Source: Bacteroidales bacterium
GTDB taxonomy: Bacteria; Bacteroidota; Bacteroidia; Bacteroidales; JAAUTT01
Direction of reading: 5' to 3'
Assembly (NCBI GenBank): GCA_025350365.1
Contig: JANXXY010000377.1
Span: 1 to 15,684 of the forward strand
DNA length: 15,684 nt
In this document: positions 15,661-15,684 of the stretch, piece after piece
How positions within the stretch are numbered: the first letter of the stretch is position 1
Layout of the letters: each line of letters opens with the position of its first letter
The notes under the pieces: generated by a model
Seen by the model: the letters and a program-made list of their open reading frames with translations, nothing else
Told to the model about the DNA's origin: nothing
Database searches by the model: none
Position numbers and translations under genes: made by a program

Positions 15661-15684
15661 CAATAAACAATAGTATGTTTATTG
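15661..15684. repeat. Nine-base inverted repeat at the window edge
   Basis: CAATAAACA (15661-15669) and TGTTTATTG (15676-15684) are perfect inverse complements with a six-base spacer. It is AT-rich and ends exactly at the window edge. It could be an operator-like site for whatever lies to the right, or chance. Confidence 0.3.

Noticed and set aside
1..15684. CRISPR array, insertion sequence, tRNA or rRNA
   Set aside because: I saw no regular spaced repeats, transposase-like frame, terminal repeats or tRNA-like cloverleaf anywhere in the window.

Overview
The window looks like part of a polysaccharide utilization locus (PUL) from a member of the Bacteroidota. It combines a SusC-type TonB-dependent transporter, a one-protein hybrid two-component system (HTCS), a BACON-domain lipoprotein, few Shine-Dalgarno sites and a TAnnTTTG promoter element, all of which point to that phylum. 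The exact taxon cannot be read from the sequence; a free-living or environmental Bacteroidales-like organism is only a guess.

Minus strand, in order of transcription (right to left): an HTCS sensor-regulator (13418 to 9336); a 111-bp gap carrying the only convincing promoter element; a cytoplasmic GH130 family enzyme (9224 to 8181); an exported 823-residue protein that looks like an (alpha/alpha)6-toroid glycosidase with a carbohydrate-binding-like insert (8158 to 5687); a 12-helix major facilitator transporter (5665 to 4412); a 600-residue lipoprotein-like protein, also toroid-like, whose start overlaps the transporter stop (4415 to 2613); and a SusC-like outer-membrane transporter that starts at 2569 and runs off the left edge. 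Gaps from GH130 to susC are 22, 21, -4 and 43 bases, so these five genes almost certainly form one operon. A susD-like gene is expected just beyond the left edge but is not seen.

Plus strand, divergent from the HTCS: a 327-bp AT-rich intergenic region, then a lipoprotein (13746 to 15542) with two tandem BACON domains followed by a parallel beta-helix, and then a 17-bp-stem hairpin terminator.

Working model (inference): the SusC/SusD pair brings an oligosaccharide into the periplasm. The two unassigned toroid enzymes trim it. The major facilitator protein takes the small product into the cytoplasm, and the GH130 enzyme splits a beta-mannoside, probably by phosphorolysis to mannose 1-phosphate. 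The HTCS senses a breakdown product in the periplasm and switches on the operon. GH130 suggests a beta-mannose-containing glycan. The two large enzymes belong to no family I can name, so they are the most likely place for new biology here.
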